From positions 1 to 64,000 of the forward strand of contig BDSL01000013.1 of the NCBI GenBank assembly GCA_003116995.1: a stretch of 64,000 bases of DNA. The letters are read 5' to 3'. A program made the position numbers and the translations under genes. Within the stretch, counting starts at the first letter, position 1. The number at the start of each line of letters is the position of its first letter. Below, piece by piece: positions 34,201 through 46,905 of the stretch. The DNA is from Yamagishiella unicocca. Taxonomy: Eukaryota; Chlorophyta; Chlorophyceae; Chlamydomonadales; Volvocaceae. Under the pieces are notes generated by a model. The model was not told where the DNA came from. It worked only from the letters and a program-made list of their open reading frames with translations, and ran no database searches.

Positions 34201-37200
34201 CAGTCCCTGCAGGGTCCGCAGCGCGCTGCCGCCGTCGGGGGAGCCGAGGACGAGCAGCTGGCCGTACACCGCCGTCAGGGCGGTCAGCGGCCACAGCCCC
34301 TCGCCTAGCTCCTTGTTGGCCCAGAGGACGAGCGAGCCGCTGCGGGGGCAGGTGGGGACCAGGAAACCCGTGGGGCGGCACATACGGAGACGTCAAGGGG
34401 GCCGGGTAGGGGAGAACCGAATGGTGGGGAGCAAAGCGAAGGCGTTGCCGGCCCCCCTGGGCCCCCCTTGCCGCCCCCGCCTCCCGGCCGACCCCCTGCC
34501 GCCTCCCCTCGCCGGCCCTCCCCCCGGCGGCCCTCCCTTCCCCGGCGTCATTATGCCCCCCACCGCGTAGGCCGCCGACACACGCACCTGACGACAGACA
34601 GCTGCTTGGCCTCGTCGCCGTACAGATTCACAAGGCGGGTGTTGTACTCCCGGATGCCGAACTGCCTCAAGGGGGGGATGAACTCCTCGATCCAGTCGTT
34701 CACGTCCGCACTGCACCAGGGTGAGGGTTACGGCAGCCGCCGGGGCGGTAAGCAAACGGTACCAGCTAGGCCGCACAATGAGGGCGGCGCTGCATCAGTC
34801 CCGACCTACCATAGGTGGCTTGGATTCGCCCTCACCCCGTCCCACGGCTTGTCGGCCGTGGATTCGCGGATTCTCCTTACCCCCCCCCCCACACAAAACA
34901 CAGTTACAATCCCCCGAGATCGCGGCCGGAAGTCGTTACGGCACCTGCAGTGGCGAACACCCAACACACGGCTTCCGCACTCCGCACACCCGGGAACGCC
35001 GCACAGTTCCCATTCCTGCCGGGCCAGAGTGTCGTACGAAGCCCCGGCTACCACCTACAGCTCCGGCGGCGTCCCGGAGTACAGCAGTACGACAGTCGGG
35101 TCCGCCTTGTACTTGGGGCCGTCGCCGACGAGGCCGCTCTCCTCGCCGCCGCCGCCGCCACTGGCCGCCGCCGCCTCCCCCTCCTGCGGCTGCAGTGGCT
35201 GCGCTGCCCCGGCTGCAGCAGAGCGCACAGCGGAAGGCAGCTCCAGCTGCATGTCTCCGTTGTTGACCTCGCGCAGGCCGCCCAGGGTCACGAGGGAGGT
35301 GAGCGCCAGCAGGTCCAGCAGCTTGCCGTTGCCCTTGGCCAGCACCTGGCCGCGCACGGTCCTCAGGTTCTGGCCTCGCAGCGGCGCCGGGGAGGGCAGG
35401 ACAGCGGAGGCGTTAGTCAGGGCCAGAAGGTGCACCACGCACGGGAAAAAGGGAAACCCCTAGAACCCTAAAACCCCTAACCCCCTACGCGCTTTTGGGG
35501 CTAGTGGCCGTTGTGGTTGCTTAGTAGGGTCCAGATGACGAGGCACAGCCCCAGCCCTTGTCGGGTGCTAGTAGCCGACCCAACACCCGCCATGACGCAG
35601 GCGACGGCGGTCCCCTCCAGCCCCCCTCGTGCGCCCCTCTCGCCACGTCAGGCCAACTCTCTCTACTGTGTTCGGCTACTGGTATATTGGCGTTACATAC
35701 CTCCCCCCGGATAGTTCCTGCCCTCCGGTTCCCATGCCGTATAACCGGGTCTACTCCCCCCCCGCCCCCCGCGGGTCTCCCTCGAGCCCCCCTCGCCCCC
35801 ACCTGCAGTCCCTGCACGGACTGCAGTGCCATGTTGCTCAGCAGCGCCAGGTCTCCCCCCACACTGCGCAGGCCGTCCAGCCCCCGCAGCGTCTGGAGGC
35901 GGGCCATGTCCGCGAGGATGAGGTCACCGGGCAGCGCCTGGAAGCCCTCCAGGCCGCGCAGGTCGGTGAGGACGTCCAGGTTGTAGATGAGCAGGTTGGA
36001 GGCGGACTGGGGGGAGGGGGGTGGCATAAAGATCCGGTTACACGACATGGAAAGTGTAGCTGGCGCATAGTCTTCGGACACCTGGTTGCAGGCGGCTGCT
36101 GGCGCACTTGGATCGACTGCCGAGGATCCCCCGGTTTGTGAAGGGGGGAAGGGGGGGGGTGCACGTGCGTTTTGGTGTACGGCAGGGTGCAGGTTGCACA
36201 GTAAAGGGGGGAGGGGAGAGCACCAACACTACTGCCCGGACTGGACCGGCCCGCATCGGAAGTATGCGCGCAGGCGGCGGGGCAGCCGGGCATAGCTGGC
36301 TTGTCATGCCACACGTGTGTGCGGCGTGGCGGCAGCAGGTGTCATACACGTCGTGGAGGCCGCGAAGGGCCGCCTCCCGCACTTCTTGGGGTCGAAGGGC
36401 GGAGAGCCACGCGCACTGCGCACGACACGTCCGTGTGCCTGGAGCACCGCCTACGTGGCCCCCGCATGCACCTCGATACGTCTGTCCTAAACGGTTCTCC
36501 TGCGTACACGTGTTTTCCTTGCAGCCCCCACGCGCCCCCACCCACACGAATCGCGCTGAGGCCTCGGAGGGAGCGGATGCCGGAGGTGTCCACGCCGGCC
36601 TGGCCGTACACCATGAGCGTGCCGGCCACCGCGGTGATGGACGAGATGGTCGGGAGCACTGCAGCCAGTGTCCCGTTGTCGTACAGGAGCAGGCTGCCCG
36701 GCAGGGACGACACCTGGCGTGAGGAGCGAAGCGAGGACGCCTTAGTAAGCTGGACCGCTAGGGAGACAAGCTTCAGCGCGTTGGCGCTGACGACGAGGCC
36801 GCGTACCCAGTGAAGCAACGCAAAGGCAAACGTAAAATTATGCGTGAGAACGTGGGCGTCCCTAGGGTACGACAATCCTGAAACGCGGCGTCGTTTTCAA
36901 CTGCCAGGCGTTGACCCGTGGGTCCGCCCCCTGGTCCTGCCGCGCGCAGCTCCGCAACGCCACCGCGATGTCGCCCTCGTGGCGGCCCCGCCCGCACAGC
37001 CACCTGCTCCGAGCCCCGCCCGCACAGCCACCTGCTCCGAGCCCCGCCCACACAGCCACCTGCTCCGAGCCCCGCCCGCACAGCCACCTGCTCCGAGCCC
37101 TGCCGCCTGCCCACCCCCGCCGCCGCGCCCCGGCCCCACCCCTGCCAGGTTGCAGGCAGGCGCCTCCAAGTCCAGTGCGGCCACCTGGCCCTGCCCCAGG

Positions 37201-37714
37201 GGCAGCAGCGCCTTCTTGTCCAGCGGCAGCGCGTTGAACACCTCCACCAAGTCGGGCAGGCCGCCGCTGCCCGCGTACAGGACCAGCGTGGGGGCGGTGA
37301 AGCCTGGCGGAGCAGCGGAGCATGCAGGCGGGATGGGGTTGAGAGGAAGCCCGTAGGTCGGCACTGGAGGTAAAACCGATTAGGAACCGATAGGGGTGGG
37401 TGGAGGCATCGGGCTTTGAGCGGGAGAGGCTGCAGTGGCGGCCTCTTCCAGCAGGCAGGGGTCAGCGATCGCGTCCCTGCTACACGGCACAGAGTAGCGG
37501 CCAGCAAGATGCTCCAGCTGCTCGTCATCAGTGTGAAGCACGAGATGGTATGATGGAGAATGGAAGTCGTGGCCGTATCCCCCGTGCGCCAGGGAGGAGG
37601 CTTACAGTTCTGCTGCAGAAGCTCGCGATGAGCGGTCGCGGCGGTTGCCGCCATAACGAACAGCGCCAACAGCACCGCTGCTGCCTTTTCAACGCATACT
37701 CGGCCCATATTCAC
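31232..37714 (-). CDS. Secreted receptor-L-domain / LRR-like repeat protein
   Basis: Starts at ATG 37714 with a clear signal peptide (AAAVLLALFVMAATAATA) in exon 1 (37606-37714). Exon 2 (37140-37303, in phase) reads TLVLYAGSGGLPDLVEVFNA. At least nine further short exons (about 36540-36770, 35800-36000, 35060-35390, 34590-34710, 34190-34340, 33725-33915, 33035-33190, 32320-32520, 31690-31885) and the last (31232-31425) follow. Most encode one module of the type 'GLxxLxxVxGDLxLxxNxxLxSLxGL', for example LGSLASVRGDVNIVYCPSLE and GLDGLRSVGGDLALLSNMAL, as in Recep_L_domain repeats. The one-module-per-exon layout suggests growth by exon duplication. The C-terminus (AEAAQKK) has no membrane anchor, so extracellular matrix, cell surface or ciliary surface are possible sites. 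Exact function unknown. Introns carry polypyrimidine and dispersed repeats. Confidence 0.75.
32800..33020. repeat. Polypyrimidine CCCCCTGCCTCC tract in an intron
   Basis: About 220 bp almost wholly C and T on plus (G/A on the coding strand), made of degenerate CCTGCCTCCCCCC units. It lies between two exons of the L-domain gene. The transcript would contain a long purine tract with many G-runs (G-quadruplex or triplex potential). Confidence 0.9.
35455..35490. repeat. Interstitial telomere-like tract
   Basis: AACCCCTAGAACCCTAAAAC and following CCCCTAACCCCC form a degenerate run close to the Chlamydomonas-type telomere repeat CCCTAAAA. It is in an intron of the L-domain gene. Too short and impure to be a real telomere. 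Confidence 0.6.
36986..37097. repeat. 27-bp minisatellite, four copies
   Basis: Four tandem copies of a 27-bp unit (CCGCACAGCCACCTGCTCCG plus 7 bases), just 3' of exon 2 of the L-domain gene on its strand. The length is a multiple of three, so if any of it were retained in mRNA it would add a 9-residue Gly/Ala/Arg repeat. The GTGGGG donor at 37140 places it in the intron. Confidence 0.92.
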
Positions 37715-38211
37715 GCACTTCCTAGATAAAGAATTATAATTAAGCGCCGCTTGTGCTGGCGCGAGGACGGCAGCGCGCCGCGCAGCCAGCCGGCCGCTGC
37801 AACGCTATGCGCTTGAGGGTGCTCTAAACGTCCACGTCCCGTGGGTCCGTCCTGCTGATCTAATAACTGCGAGTGATTGTGGAGAGGCGAGAACGCCTCG
37901 GTTTTAAGCTCTGTGCATTCGGAGCTCACTGACGGCTCCGCCACCCTTGGACGACAGATCTGAGAGGTCCTCCAGCTTCGCTCAATTCGCTCCCAGCGGC
38001 CGAGATAATCCACCCATGCGCCGCATGTATTTAAGCCGTATGCTTTAAGCCTCAATGAACAAACGGTCTGGAACCTGAAGAGTTCGCACACATTCCCCCA
38101 GTGCACATCAGTCGAGACGTAACTACGACTGGCCATCAGGCTTGGCCCAACTCCGCCAGTCCGGCTGGGCGTCAAATCGCTGCAGCGGACGCCTCAGCTC
38201 GGGTCAAACCC
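37715..38211. other. Intergenic, HECT 3' flank / L-domain 5' flank
   Basis: About 500 bp between two minus-strand genes. It should contain the HECT 3' UTR and the L-domain gene promoter. No convincing minus-strand TGTAA was found. Confidence 0.5.
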
Positions 38212-41200
38212 TCAGCTCAGGTCAAAGCCCGCGCCCGATGTAATCGCGTAGAGCAGTTTTTCTCTCATCAGCTGCGTGGTCCGGTACGGCGGGAGCTTGA
38301 GCAGGTTTATGCAGGTGGCGGAGGTAGGCAGGCGTTGCGTGGCTGCAGCATCCAGCATGCTGCCGCTCATCTGGATGCCCAGCCGTGGCTCCAGGTACCT
38401 GAGGTGCGCAGGGGTCGGGTCGGGTCGGGCCGGGTAGTCCGAATGAGCGGGATGGAGCGGGAATTTGGGGTGTGGGCTTGGAGGGGAAGCTTGCGAACGG
38501 AAACCAGGTCATTCACGAGTTCCGCGGATGCCAGGGTCCAGGCAGGTGCGGGGGCGGTGGTGGTGTGCTGATGTGTTTCGCAGGTCCATGGCGATCCGCA
38601 GGAGCAGCGCAACACGTGCAGCGTGGGCACGAGCATGCACACGTACTTGCATGCAGCAATGGGGACACGCCCCGGGACGAGTGAGACGCCCCGGGACGAG
38701 GTGCGGTGGCAGCAGCCGCGCAGAGTGCAGCGTGCTCGTGCTGGGAGCTCGCGCGGCGGTCCAGCACCAAGCATCCGACACCCGCACCATGAAACGGACG
38801 GCTGGACTACCCACAGGTAACTTCACAGGACTGCGCCGCGGCCCCCGACCCCGCCAGGAGAAGCCAAACACACCAGACCGTCACCCCATATCTCGCCCCA
38901 CCGCACACAGACCACTGGTTTCCTCCCGACGCGTCCCCCCGCCCCTGCCCCGCAGGCGGCCCCCACCCACTTGAATCCAAGCAGCGGTGCGCGGCTGCAC
39001 GACGTGACGAATTTGAGGAACTTGCCCTGCTCGTCCGGGGTGAAGGAGGCCAGAGCCTCCCAGAAGCACTGCATCACCGGGTGGTCTGGAGGGGGGGCAG
39101 GGGGTGAGGGGATAAAGGCGGGGAGGTAAGACCATGGGATGCAACGGGCGGGTCGGTCCATCCTGGACGTGCGACGTGATGACGAGTGTGTTGGGGGGAA
39201 GGAAAGGAAGTGTCGTGTTTTGGGTCGTGAACGGGCAGTGCGCGAGCGTGCATGGGTCATTCGGAGTCGCTGCCAGCAGCAGCTGCCGAACGCGTGCAGC
39301 GCCAAAGCCCCCATTGGGGAGCCAAGGCTAACGCCAGTCACGGCAGCTCAAGCGGGTGCCCGCGTGCGCTTTCGATGCTCGCAATGAGTTGGGTTTGCCG
39401 CGGGGCGCCCCCCCAGGGAGGGAGGCGGCGCTGGCCGTCCCAGCCGGGCCCCCCGGCCTCACCCTCGTGGTAGCCCCCGGCGTACACCACACTGGCCCGC
39501 ATGTCGTCCAGGTCCAGCCGCTCCTCGGAGCCGCTGATGAGCGTCTGCAGCTCCTCGCCGCTGAACATGGCCACCCAAGACAGCGGGATGAGCTCGTAGA
39601 AGCCGGACAGGAAGGCAGACACGGCGGGTCGCGGGGAGATGTTGAGTCTGCGGTTCGGATGGTAGAGGAGGTGGGGCGGACGCGAGGGTGGTTAGGTGGC
39701 AGTGGCAGAGGAAGGGGTGTGGGATGGTCGCGGCGGTCATGGGAGTCGGTGGGTTGATGGGTAGGGTACCTGAAGGGCGGCCCCTGAGCGATGGTGTTTT
39801 GTGCAAAGGCTAGAGGGCTGTAGAGGACGAGGCAGTTCAAGTGGAGGTTCGCTTCAGGATGAACTGTTGCATCCCTTCGTAGTGCGGGCGCCGTTGCTTC
39901 AGGGGAATCGTCCCGTCACGTACACCGGCGTCAGCTATGAGTGGAAGGCGCGCCAATGGACGTCGCGCGACCAGCCTGCCAGCCGGTGACCAGCCCTTCC
40001 TGGAGCCCTTGACCAGCCCTTCCCTGGAGTCCCCCGCTCACTTGTAATGCGCCACTCGGTGGATGTACTCGCGCACGTTGTCGGCGGTGACGGGGATGTG
40101 GCGGCCGCCGGGCTTGAGCTCCACCTCGCAGTGAGGGTCGCCCAGCAAGGCAGCAGCGTCGTCGGCCACCTGGCGGGGGGGGGCGAGCGGGAGCGAGGGA
40201 ACGAAGGAGGACATCCCGCGCGTGGGAGTGCGGTGCGGGGGCGCTTCCAGGCAAGGCAGGACAGGGCTATTCACACAGGCTGCCTCGTGTGCTATCGCGC
40301 ATACTTGCGTGGGCAGCTGCCGAAAGGTTACGACGCAAGGTCGGCTGTCATTATGATTGATCAGCTGCCTCCCGTAAAGGCTAGCAGACACTCCTGGCCC
40401 GCCCGCCTGGTCCGTCCTGACCCACCACGAATGTCAGACCCAGGTCCATGGCGGCGGCTGCGTCCGCGCCGCCGTGCTGGCTGCCCTCCGGGGTTCCGGG
40501 CCCCGAGGGGGCTGTGAGGTGCTCCCGCAGCCGCAGCAGGTTGCGGTAGAGCTCGGGGTCCAGCGTGGGCAGGTCGTTGAGGTCGCAGTGGGCGCCTCGG
40601 AACTTCTTGAGGAAGAAGCCTGGGGGCAAGAGGGGAGGGAGTGCGGAGGGGGACGGCCAGGCCAGCTGTCAGGAGAGGTGTGGATTTGAGGGGAGTGGAG
40701 AGCAGAGGAGCCATGCATACGGGCTCAAGCGGGTGTCCGGAGCGCAAATGGTGTCCTCACCCCACAGGACACAACCCTTCCCACCAATAACGAGCGACGG
40801 CCTAGCACGGCCCTAGCACGGCCCAGTTCGTTCCGCCCCTCCACGCACCCGCCAGCGGCAGCTCCAGCAGCACGTTCTCGTACATGGCCTTGCCCAGCAT
40901 GCGGCCCAGGAAGGCCAGCAGCCGCGGCGCGTCCTCCACGACCCGCATGGCTGCGGGGTTGGGGTACAGCTGGTGCGAGGCGTTGGACGCGAACAGCCCG
41001 TACTGCGCCGACAGCCCGGCGCGCATGAGCTCCTCCATGAAGTCCTTGAACAGACCGCCGCCGTCCTGCGGGGGGGGGGGGCAGGAAGGGGGGGAGACAG
41101 GGAGCCAGTGAGCGCCGTGCCGGTGCCGAAACGCTCGACGGGCCCCTCGCGGTGGGTTGGGACTCGCGCTCCAGGGGGGCACCCGCGGAGCTTCCTTGCA

Positions 41201-44200
41201 AGCGAACTGCGGACGCAGGCCGAGCGCTCTGGCCATGGCGTGCAGAGAACCGCAGAGTGCAGTCGGGACAACACCGGCCACCGCACCTCATTTCTTCGCC
41301 GCACGCGCCTCGCCGACCGGGCTCTACTTCGCAATGGCTGTGACGTGCAGTAATGCTAGTAGGGCTGGTAATGTGTTAACGAAATCCTGAGACCGAGTCT
41401 GCTTGACGTCACACCGTCGCTCGCGCAGCGCCATGGCCTAGGCCACAAAGTCGGAACCCGCCCTGCGCCCTGCAGCCTGATACCCCTTATCATAGGAGCG
41501 TGCAAGTCCTCCACTCCTCTGGAGTGCTTCGCGAACAGATTGGATCAGTCACGGTACCACATCACTCCAGCGGCGCAGCCAACCCCACACGGTCGCGCTC
41601 CGCCGGTGGTCCCCACGCGGCCGGCAGCTCACCACGCCTGCCTCCGGCACCCCATGCGCGTCGATGAACATGATCCTCACGCGGCCCCTCAGCCTTTCCC
41701 CCAGGGAGTTGAGGCGGTCGAAGCCGTCGAAGAGCAGCTGGTCGCGGCGGATAGGCACGAAGCGGTTGCCCAGCCCCGCCTCCAGCATGCCCGTCTCCGT
41801 GAAGCGGAGGTCCTCCTGCGCGCGATACTCCTGCGGGCACCACGGGGAGGTGGTGTGGGAAGGCAGGGGAGAGAGGAACACGTGAGAGCCGAACATTGCG
41901 AAACGAACTGCTAGACCGGGAAAGTGTCGCCACGCCCATGGCCTACCCCCCCGCGGCGGTCTCCCCCCGCCTACCTCCCGCTCCTTGCCGACCATCAGCT
42001 GGAACAGCCGCGCACGGTCCGCGAATGGCACCAGGTACGGCGCGTGTCGCAGCACCTGCATCAGGCACGCCGGCAGAAGCGGGTGTGTCGCCAGCGCTCT
42101 AGACCCCGTGTCCAGGAACGAACCAGGGGAGCAGGAGGAGCGAACGCAGGAGCGCATTGCCTCCACGCGCACAGGCTCCCTTGCGTGCGACCTGGCGGCA
42201 TTCTAAAGCAAAGCCAACACTACGCTTCCCGGGATTCATGGAACAAGGATTGCTCCGGGGCGGCCGTTGCCTGCCACCGCGCGACGATGCGCGTCTGAAA
42301 CACGGTCAGCACAGAGTAAAGAGGGTGTGCTAGGTGGATTCGCCTGCCCCCTGCAGCCCCCGAGACACCCGCTTGGCTTTAGCAATTGTGGCAGGCATCT
42401 GGGATTTTAGGGGTTTTTTGGAGGTTAGGCGCCTCCATTACCTGCCATACTCGCGAGCTGCCGTCCTCCCTGCCGGCGTTGCTCCGGCTGTTGCTGGCCT
42501 CAGTCAGGAACCTGGGGCAACACGTCGCAATCGCATGGCGCGTCGGTAAGGCCCCACTGGCAGGTGGGAGAGGGCGGCACCGGTAGATGGTAGACAGGAG
42601 GCGTCAGCTTCGGGCCAGTGGACATCGCATTCGCCACCTGGAGCCCACCCCCTCGCGATAAGGCCCACCTGTCGGGAGCGAGGGCTGTGGCGTGGAAGGC
42701 CTCCGTGGGACAGAACTGCCGCCGGCAGTTCCGTTCGTACAGGATGCCGTACAGCTGCCCGCCTATCCGAGCCATCACCGCATACAGCGCTTCCCCAGCG
42801 GTGCTGTGGTCCGTCTCACAGTCGGACCACAGCACCTGCCACAGCGCATCGCGCAGCATGGCTAGGAAGCCTGGTGGTGTGGGTGTTGGGGGGGGGGGGC
42901 GTAGTGGGCGAGGGAAGGTACAGCAGGTGAGCTGCAACGTTTCAGAAATGACGGAACACGCGGGCGGGAGTCTTCTGCGGCCACAGAAGAGGCGAGAAGC
43001 GCGGATTCACCCAAGCGGTCTCCACCCGTCTGCTCGCACACCAACCACTTGTCTGTTCGCAACTCACCGCCACTACGCTACAACCGGCCCGCCAAGGGGC
43101 CCCTCCCGCTGCAGCCAGCCGTAAGAACAGCCCGGCACCCAGAAGACATTCCGCAACAGCATAAGGCCCGATATCCCAGCCACCCACCTGCTTCCGGCGT
43201 CGAGGGATCAAACAGCTGCTGCAGCGGCAGTGGCCGCTGCGCGCCGCCGTAAAACTCCTCCAGCGTGGCGGTGGTAACGTGGGCAGAGAAGGCGCTGCAC
43301 GTCACCGCCAACGGCAGCAGCCAGCCCAGCTCCTCCGGCAGCCGCGGCCGCCACGAGCCCCCCCCTCCGCCCGTGCCGCTCCCGTCACCGCCGCCACCCG
43401 TGGCCCCGCCTGAGCCGCCGCCATCCGCCAGCATGCCCCCGCTGCTGGAGCACGACCGCACCCGGCCGAGCTGCCCGCCCGCACCGCCGCCCGGGCTAGC
43501 CAGCGCTGTCGGCAGCTCCACCTCCATGGGCGCCACCCCCGTGCAGTTGTAGCTGGAGGAGGCGCTGCACGGCGCGCGTGTGCCTCCGGGGCTGCCGCCG
43601 CAGCCGGGTCCCGGCGGCTCCGGCAGCCACGTGATGCCCCGCAGGTCCGCCAGGCGGGCGGGGCGCAGGAAGGACCACCACATGCGCTCCACGAAGTCGC
43701 AGGACACCGCCACGCCCAGCATGACGCGCTGCTGCTGGCCCGGCAGCTGGATCAGCTGCCACACCAGCTCAGACAGCGCATGCGCGCCCTCCGCCGCCTC
43801 CAGCATCGCGCTGGTGGACGGCGGAACGCTCGAGTGCTGGCGCTGCAGCTGCAGCTGCTGCAGCCCGCCAGAGGGCTGGGACGGCAGCAGTGCCGCCGCC
43901 TGCTGGAGGTACGATGACTGCGGCGAGCTGCTCAGACCTGCAGCTCCTAGCAGCCCGGAGGGCGAAGCCAGGGGCCCAGGTGGGGCGGCCGCCGGCGCCG
44001 ACTGCGGCAACAGCACCGTCACGAGTTGCTTAATCAGGTGCCGACCCGACGCCCCGGTCAGGCCCTGTACCTGCTCCACCAGCCCTGCCGGCAGCTGGGC
44101 CGCGGCGCCCGGCGGCAGCACCAGTCGCGTCAGCCCGAGGGAGCCGCAAGCCGCCTCGTCCACGTCGTCGCCGTCGTCGTCCGCGCCGCCGGCAGGGTCG

Positions 44201-46389
44201 GGGAAGAAGGGGTTCAGCGGCAGCAGCGACACCACCGCGTGGAGCACCCGCGCTGTGCTCAGAGCGGGGGCACGCAGCGCCGCCGCCGTCGCCGCCGTCT
44301 TGTCGGGCTGCAGCAGCCGCGGCCCTACCGCGAGCACATTGGCCAGCAGCACCGCCACTGCCGTGCCGCCGCCCCCCGGCAATGCGCCCTCCGGGGGCAG
44401 CAGCGCCGCCAGCCGCTCAGGCCCCTTGGCCGCCAGCCAGCCCAGGGCCAGCCGGCAGACGCGCGCCGACACGGGCTGCAGAGAGCCGCAGCGCCGCCAC
44501 AAGTCCGGGACGAACAGCAGGCTGTGCAGCGACTCGTTTGCCGTAGCTGGGGCGAAGGACTTCAGCGCCAGCAGCCGCACCGTCAACTGGGTCACCAGGG
44601 CCTCCACGTAGGGCTTGGCTGCCACCGCGTGGGGTGAGGTCGGCGGCAGCGGCGGCAGCAGCGCCGCCGCCATCAGCAGGAGCAGGTGGCCGCACATGCC
44701 GTGATCCGCCAGGTGGCTGAGGACTGCGGCGGCGAGGCTGCCCGCCTGCGGCTTGCCCAGCACCTGGGTGTACGGATCCGGTGAGACGAGCAGCATCAGG
44801 CACTCCAGGAGGGCCCCGGCGGCGCCGCCTCCGGCTGGGTCCAGGGGGGCTGCGGGCCGCGCCGCCGCCAGCATGGGTGCCAGCTCATGCCTACGACAGT
44901 GGCCGGCAGACGCCTCTGTTGGTGCTGCGATGCTGTCAGTGTGCGGCAAGTAGGTCCAGGACCAAACCCCCAAAACCCGCCAGTAATCCGGGTCGCAGAT
45001 TAGCTTAGCTGCAAGCGAGGGATAACGGTTTCCTCACATACTTGCAAGGCGGGTTTTGATACCAATCCTCCCCGGGACCCCGGCCCTCCGAATGACTCCA
45101 TGCAGGGGTGATTTCAGAAAGACTCAAGGGCGCACACAACCCAGCTGGGGACCTACCGACCGTCGCGCGTGATCCAGGCAAGACAGCAACCCCCCGCACC
45201 TGTGCCCCGACAGCGTGAGCAGGACCTGCAGCCCCAGCGCCTTCAGCCGGTACAGCAACATGGCCCGACTGCCCTCCGGCTCGTTGTTGTACGCCGACAC
45301 AAAGGCCGAGAATCCATCTGTACGAACAGTCGAGGTCAAATAGTCAGACAGGCAGCTTCCGCAAGGCTTGTTTTTTTGAATCCATGAGCCTCCTGGCTCA
45401 TCTGGGCTTTAAGCTTGTAATGAACCTATGATGGGGCGTTCTGATCAACCAGCCCTTCATTGCAGCCGTAGGAACCGCCGATCACCCAAATAATCGTGGG
45501 GTGGCGGCAGAGCGGTGACAGCAAGCTGCCGCCCAGTCACCTGGGGGTCATGAGTGAACCCGGGGAGATGCCACGTAGCGACCTGACTCAGGAGGCTCCC
45601 GCCATGCTGGCAACGCGCATACTTGCCGGCACCCAATCACTGCACTCCCCCACCACACTATGCCCCCTATTATACACATCCGCTAATCCCCCGCGACCAT
45701 ATATAACACATCACCTGTCTTGCTGCCAGCCGTGAACACTCGCGCGACGCTCGCCAGGCGCTGCCAGTCCTTCGCGGGCTTGTAGAAGCATAGCAAGGTG
45801 CCCAAGGCCCCGCTTGTGCTGAGGGTGAAGCAATCCCTGCAATAATTGCAATACAGCAACAGAGTAATGAAACGGGTATCGGGGCGCTGGAACCGAGGCG
45901 AGATGATGCCCTGGATCGTTAGGGTTTGTTCAGCTTACCCAGCCTGCAGCTTCTGGCCCTCGTCGCCATAACGTTCATCCCAAGTACTCCTAGCTGCTGC
46001 CCATGTGGCGCAACGAGACGACCAACCTCGCCAAGCGGCCTGCACGGGATTGCAGCAGTTGATGGCGATCTACGCACATAAACATACATGCAGAACTACA
46101 ATATAATCTATATGAAATGGAACAGCAAGATGGGGTCCAGCAGTGTGTCCAAGTGTGGCACTGCGCACCGAAAGAGAATGCCGAGAGCGTAGCCATGGCT
46201 ATTGAGGAACCCATGGCCTACCTGAATAACCACAGCTGACTTTTGCTCAAGCTTCTGCCGTTTCCGTCGTTCACGCTCTTCCCTAGCTTTTGCCAACTCC
46301 TCTTGAGCAGTCAGCTCAGCCTTACTCCTGCCACCTCGCCCGCCATGGGCCTTTCCACGAACATCATTGCGCCTAGGAGGGAAGAACAT
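38212..46389 (-). CDS. HECT E3 ubiquitin ligase, UPL6/UPL7 type
   Basis: E3 ligase that takes ubiquitin from an E2 on its HECT cysteine and passes it to substrates. Exon 1 (46222-46389) starts with ATG and encodes a charged helix leading into an IQ-like start ([12 protein letters not shown]), as in plant UPL6/7. Then come exons at about 45945-46010, 45730-45838 ([20 protein letters not shown]) and 45150-45320, and one very long Ala/Gly/Pro-rich exon (about 43193-44900). HECT exons follow: 42700-42870, 41970-42150, 41640-41833 ([16 protein letters not shown]), 40850-41070 ([34 protein letters not shown]), 40430-40620 ([13 protein letters not shown]), 40041-40170, 39460-39650 ([23 protein letters not shown]) and 38970-39090 ([19 protein letters not shown]). 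The last exon (to 38212) has [13 protein letters not shown], containing the catalytic Cys. All core HECT motifs are intact. Confidence 0.9.
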
Positions 46390-46905
46390 TTTCAGAAGGC
46401 GTCACCATCACGAGAAAAATCCACGGGGACTTTCGAGGTACAACGTAATGATCACCACGATTGTAAGGATTGAAAGGGCCTGTGTTCAATTACAATTACA
46501 GTTAAGGGTAGTCGAGATGCTGAGTTGAAGGGATTGTCGTCAAGTATCCTGGTATGGTTTAATTGCGAACGTGCCGTACGCATAGCTCCCACGTCACAAG
46601 GAACGGCGATAATAAGCCTCCAGGTTTTAGGGCTGCTATAGGGAATAATATTACGCGTCGTGACGCATATGTGCCTGTGTATGTGACCCAAGTTCTTTAC
46701 CATGCTCCGTTTACTTCCGCTTCAGGTCTTTGCGCCGGACCAACGCGTATCGCTTTCTTAAACCACTTGATATATACCGTATACGGTTGCAAAGGGCTGT
46801 GACTAAGCATCGAATTCACAGACATGTCACACACGCACATCCCAGCCCTGGCATAATACGCGTTGCCGCGCCCACATCAGCGCATTTTAGCTTGGCTTTA
46901 AAACC
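46390..46905. promoter_or_regulatory. Divergent intergenic region, HECT / WD40
   Basis: 516 bp between the start codons of the HECT ligase (minus) and the WD40 gene (plus), so it holds two promoters. It is clearly AT-richer than its surroundings, with TATATACCG at about 46770 and TTTAAAACC just before the WD40 ATG. No defined element is proven. Confidence 0.55.

Noticed and set aside
43580..44611. 343-codon plus ORF
   Set aside because: Antisense shadow of the long HECT exon in GC-rich DNA.
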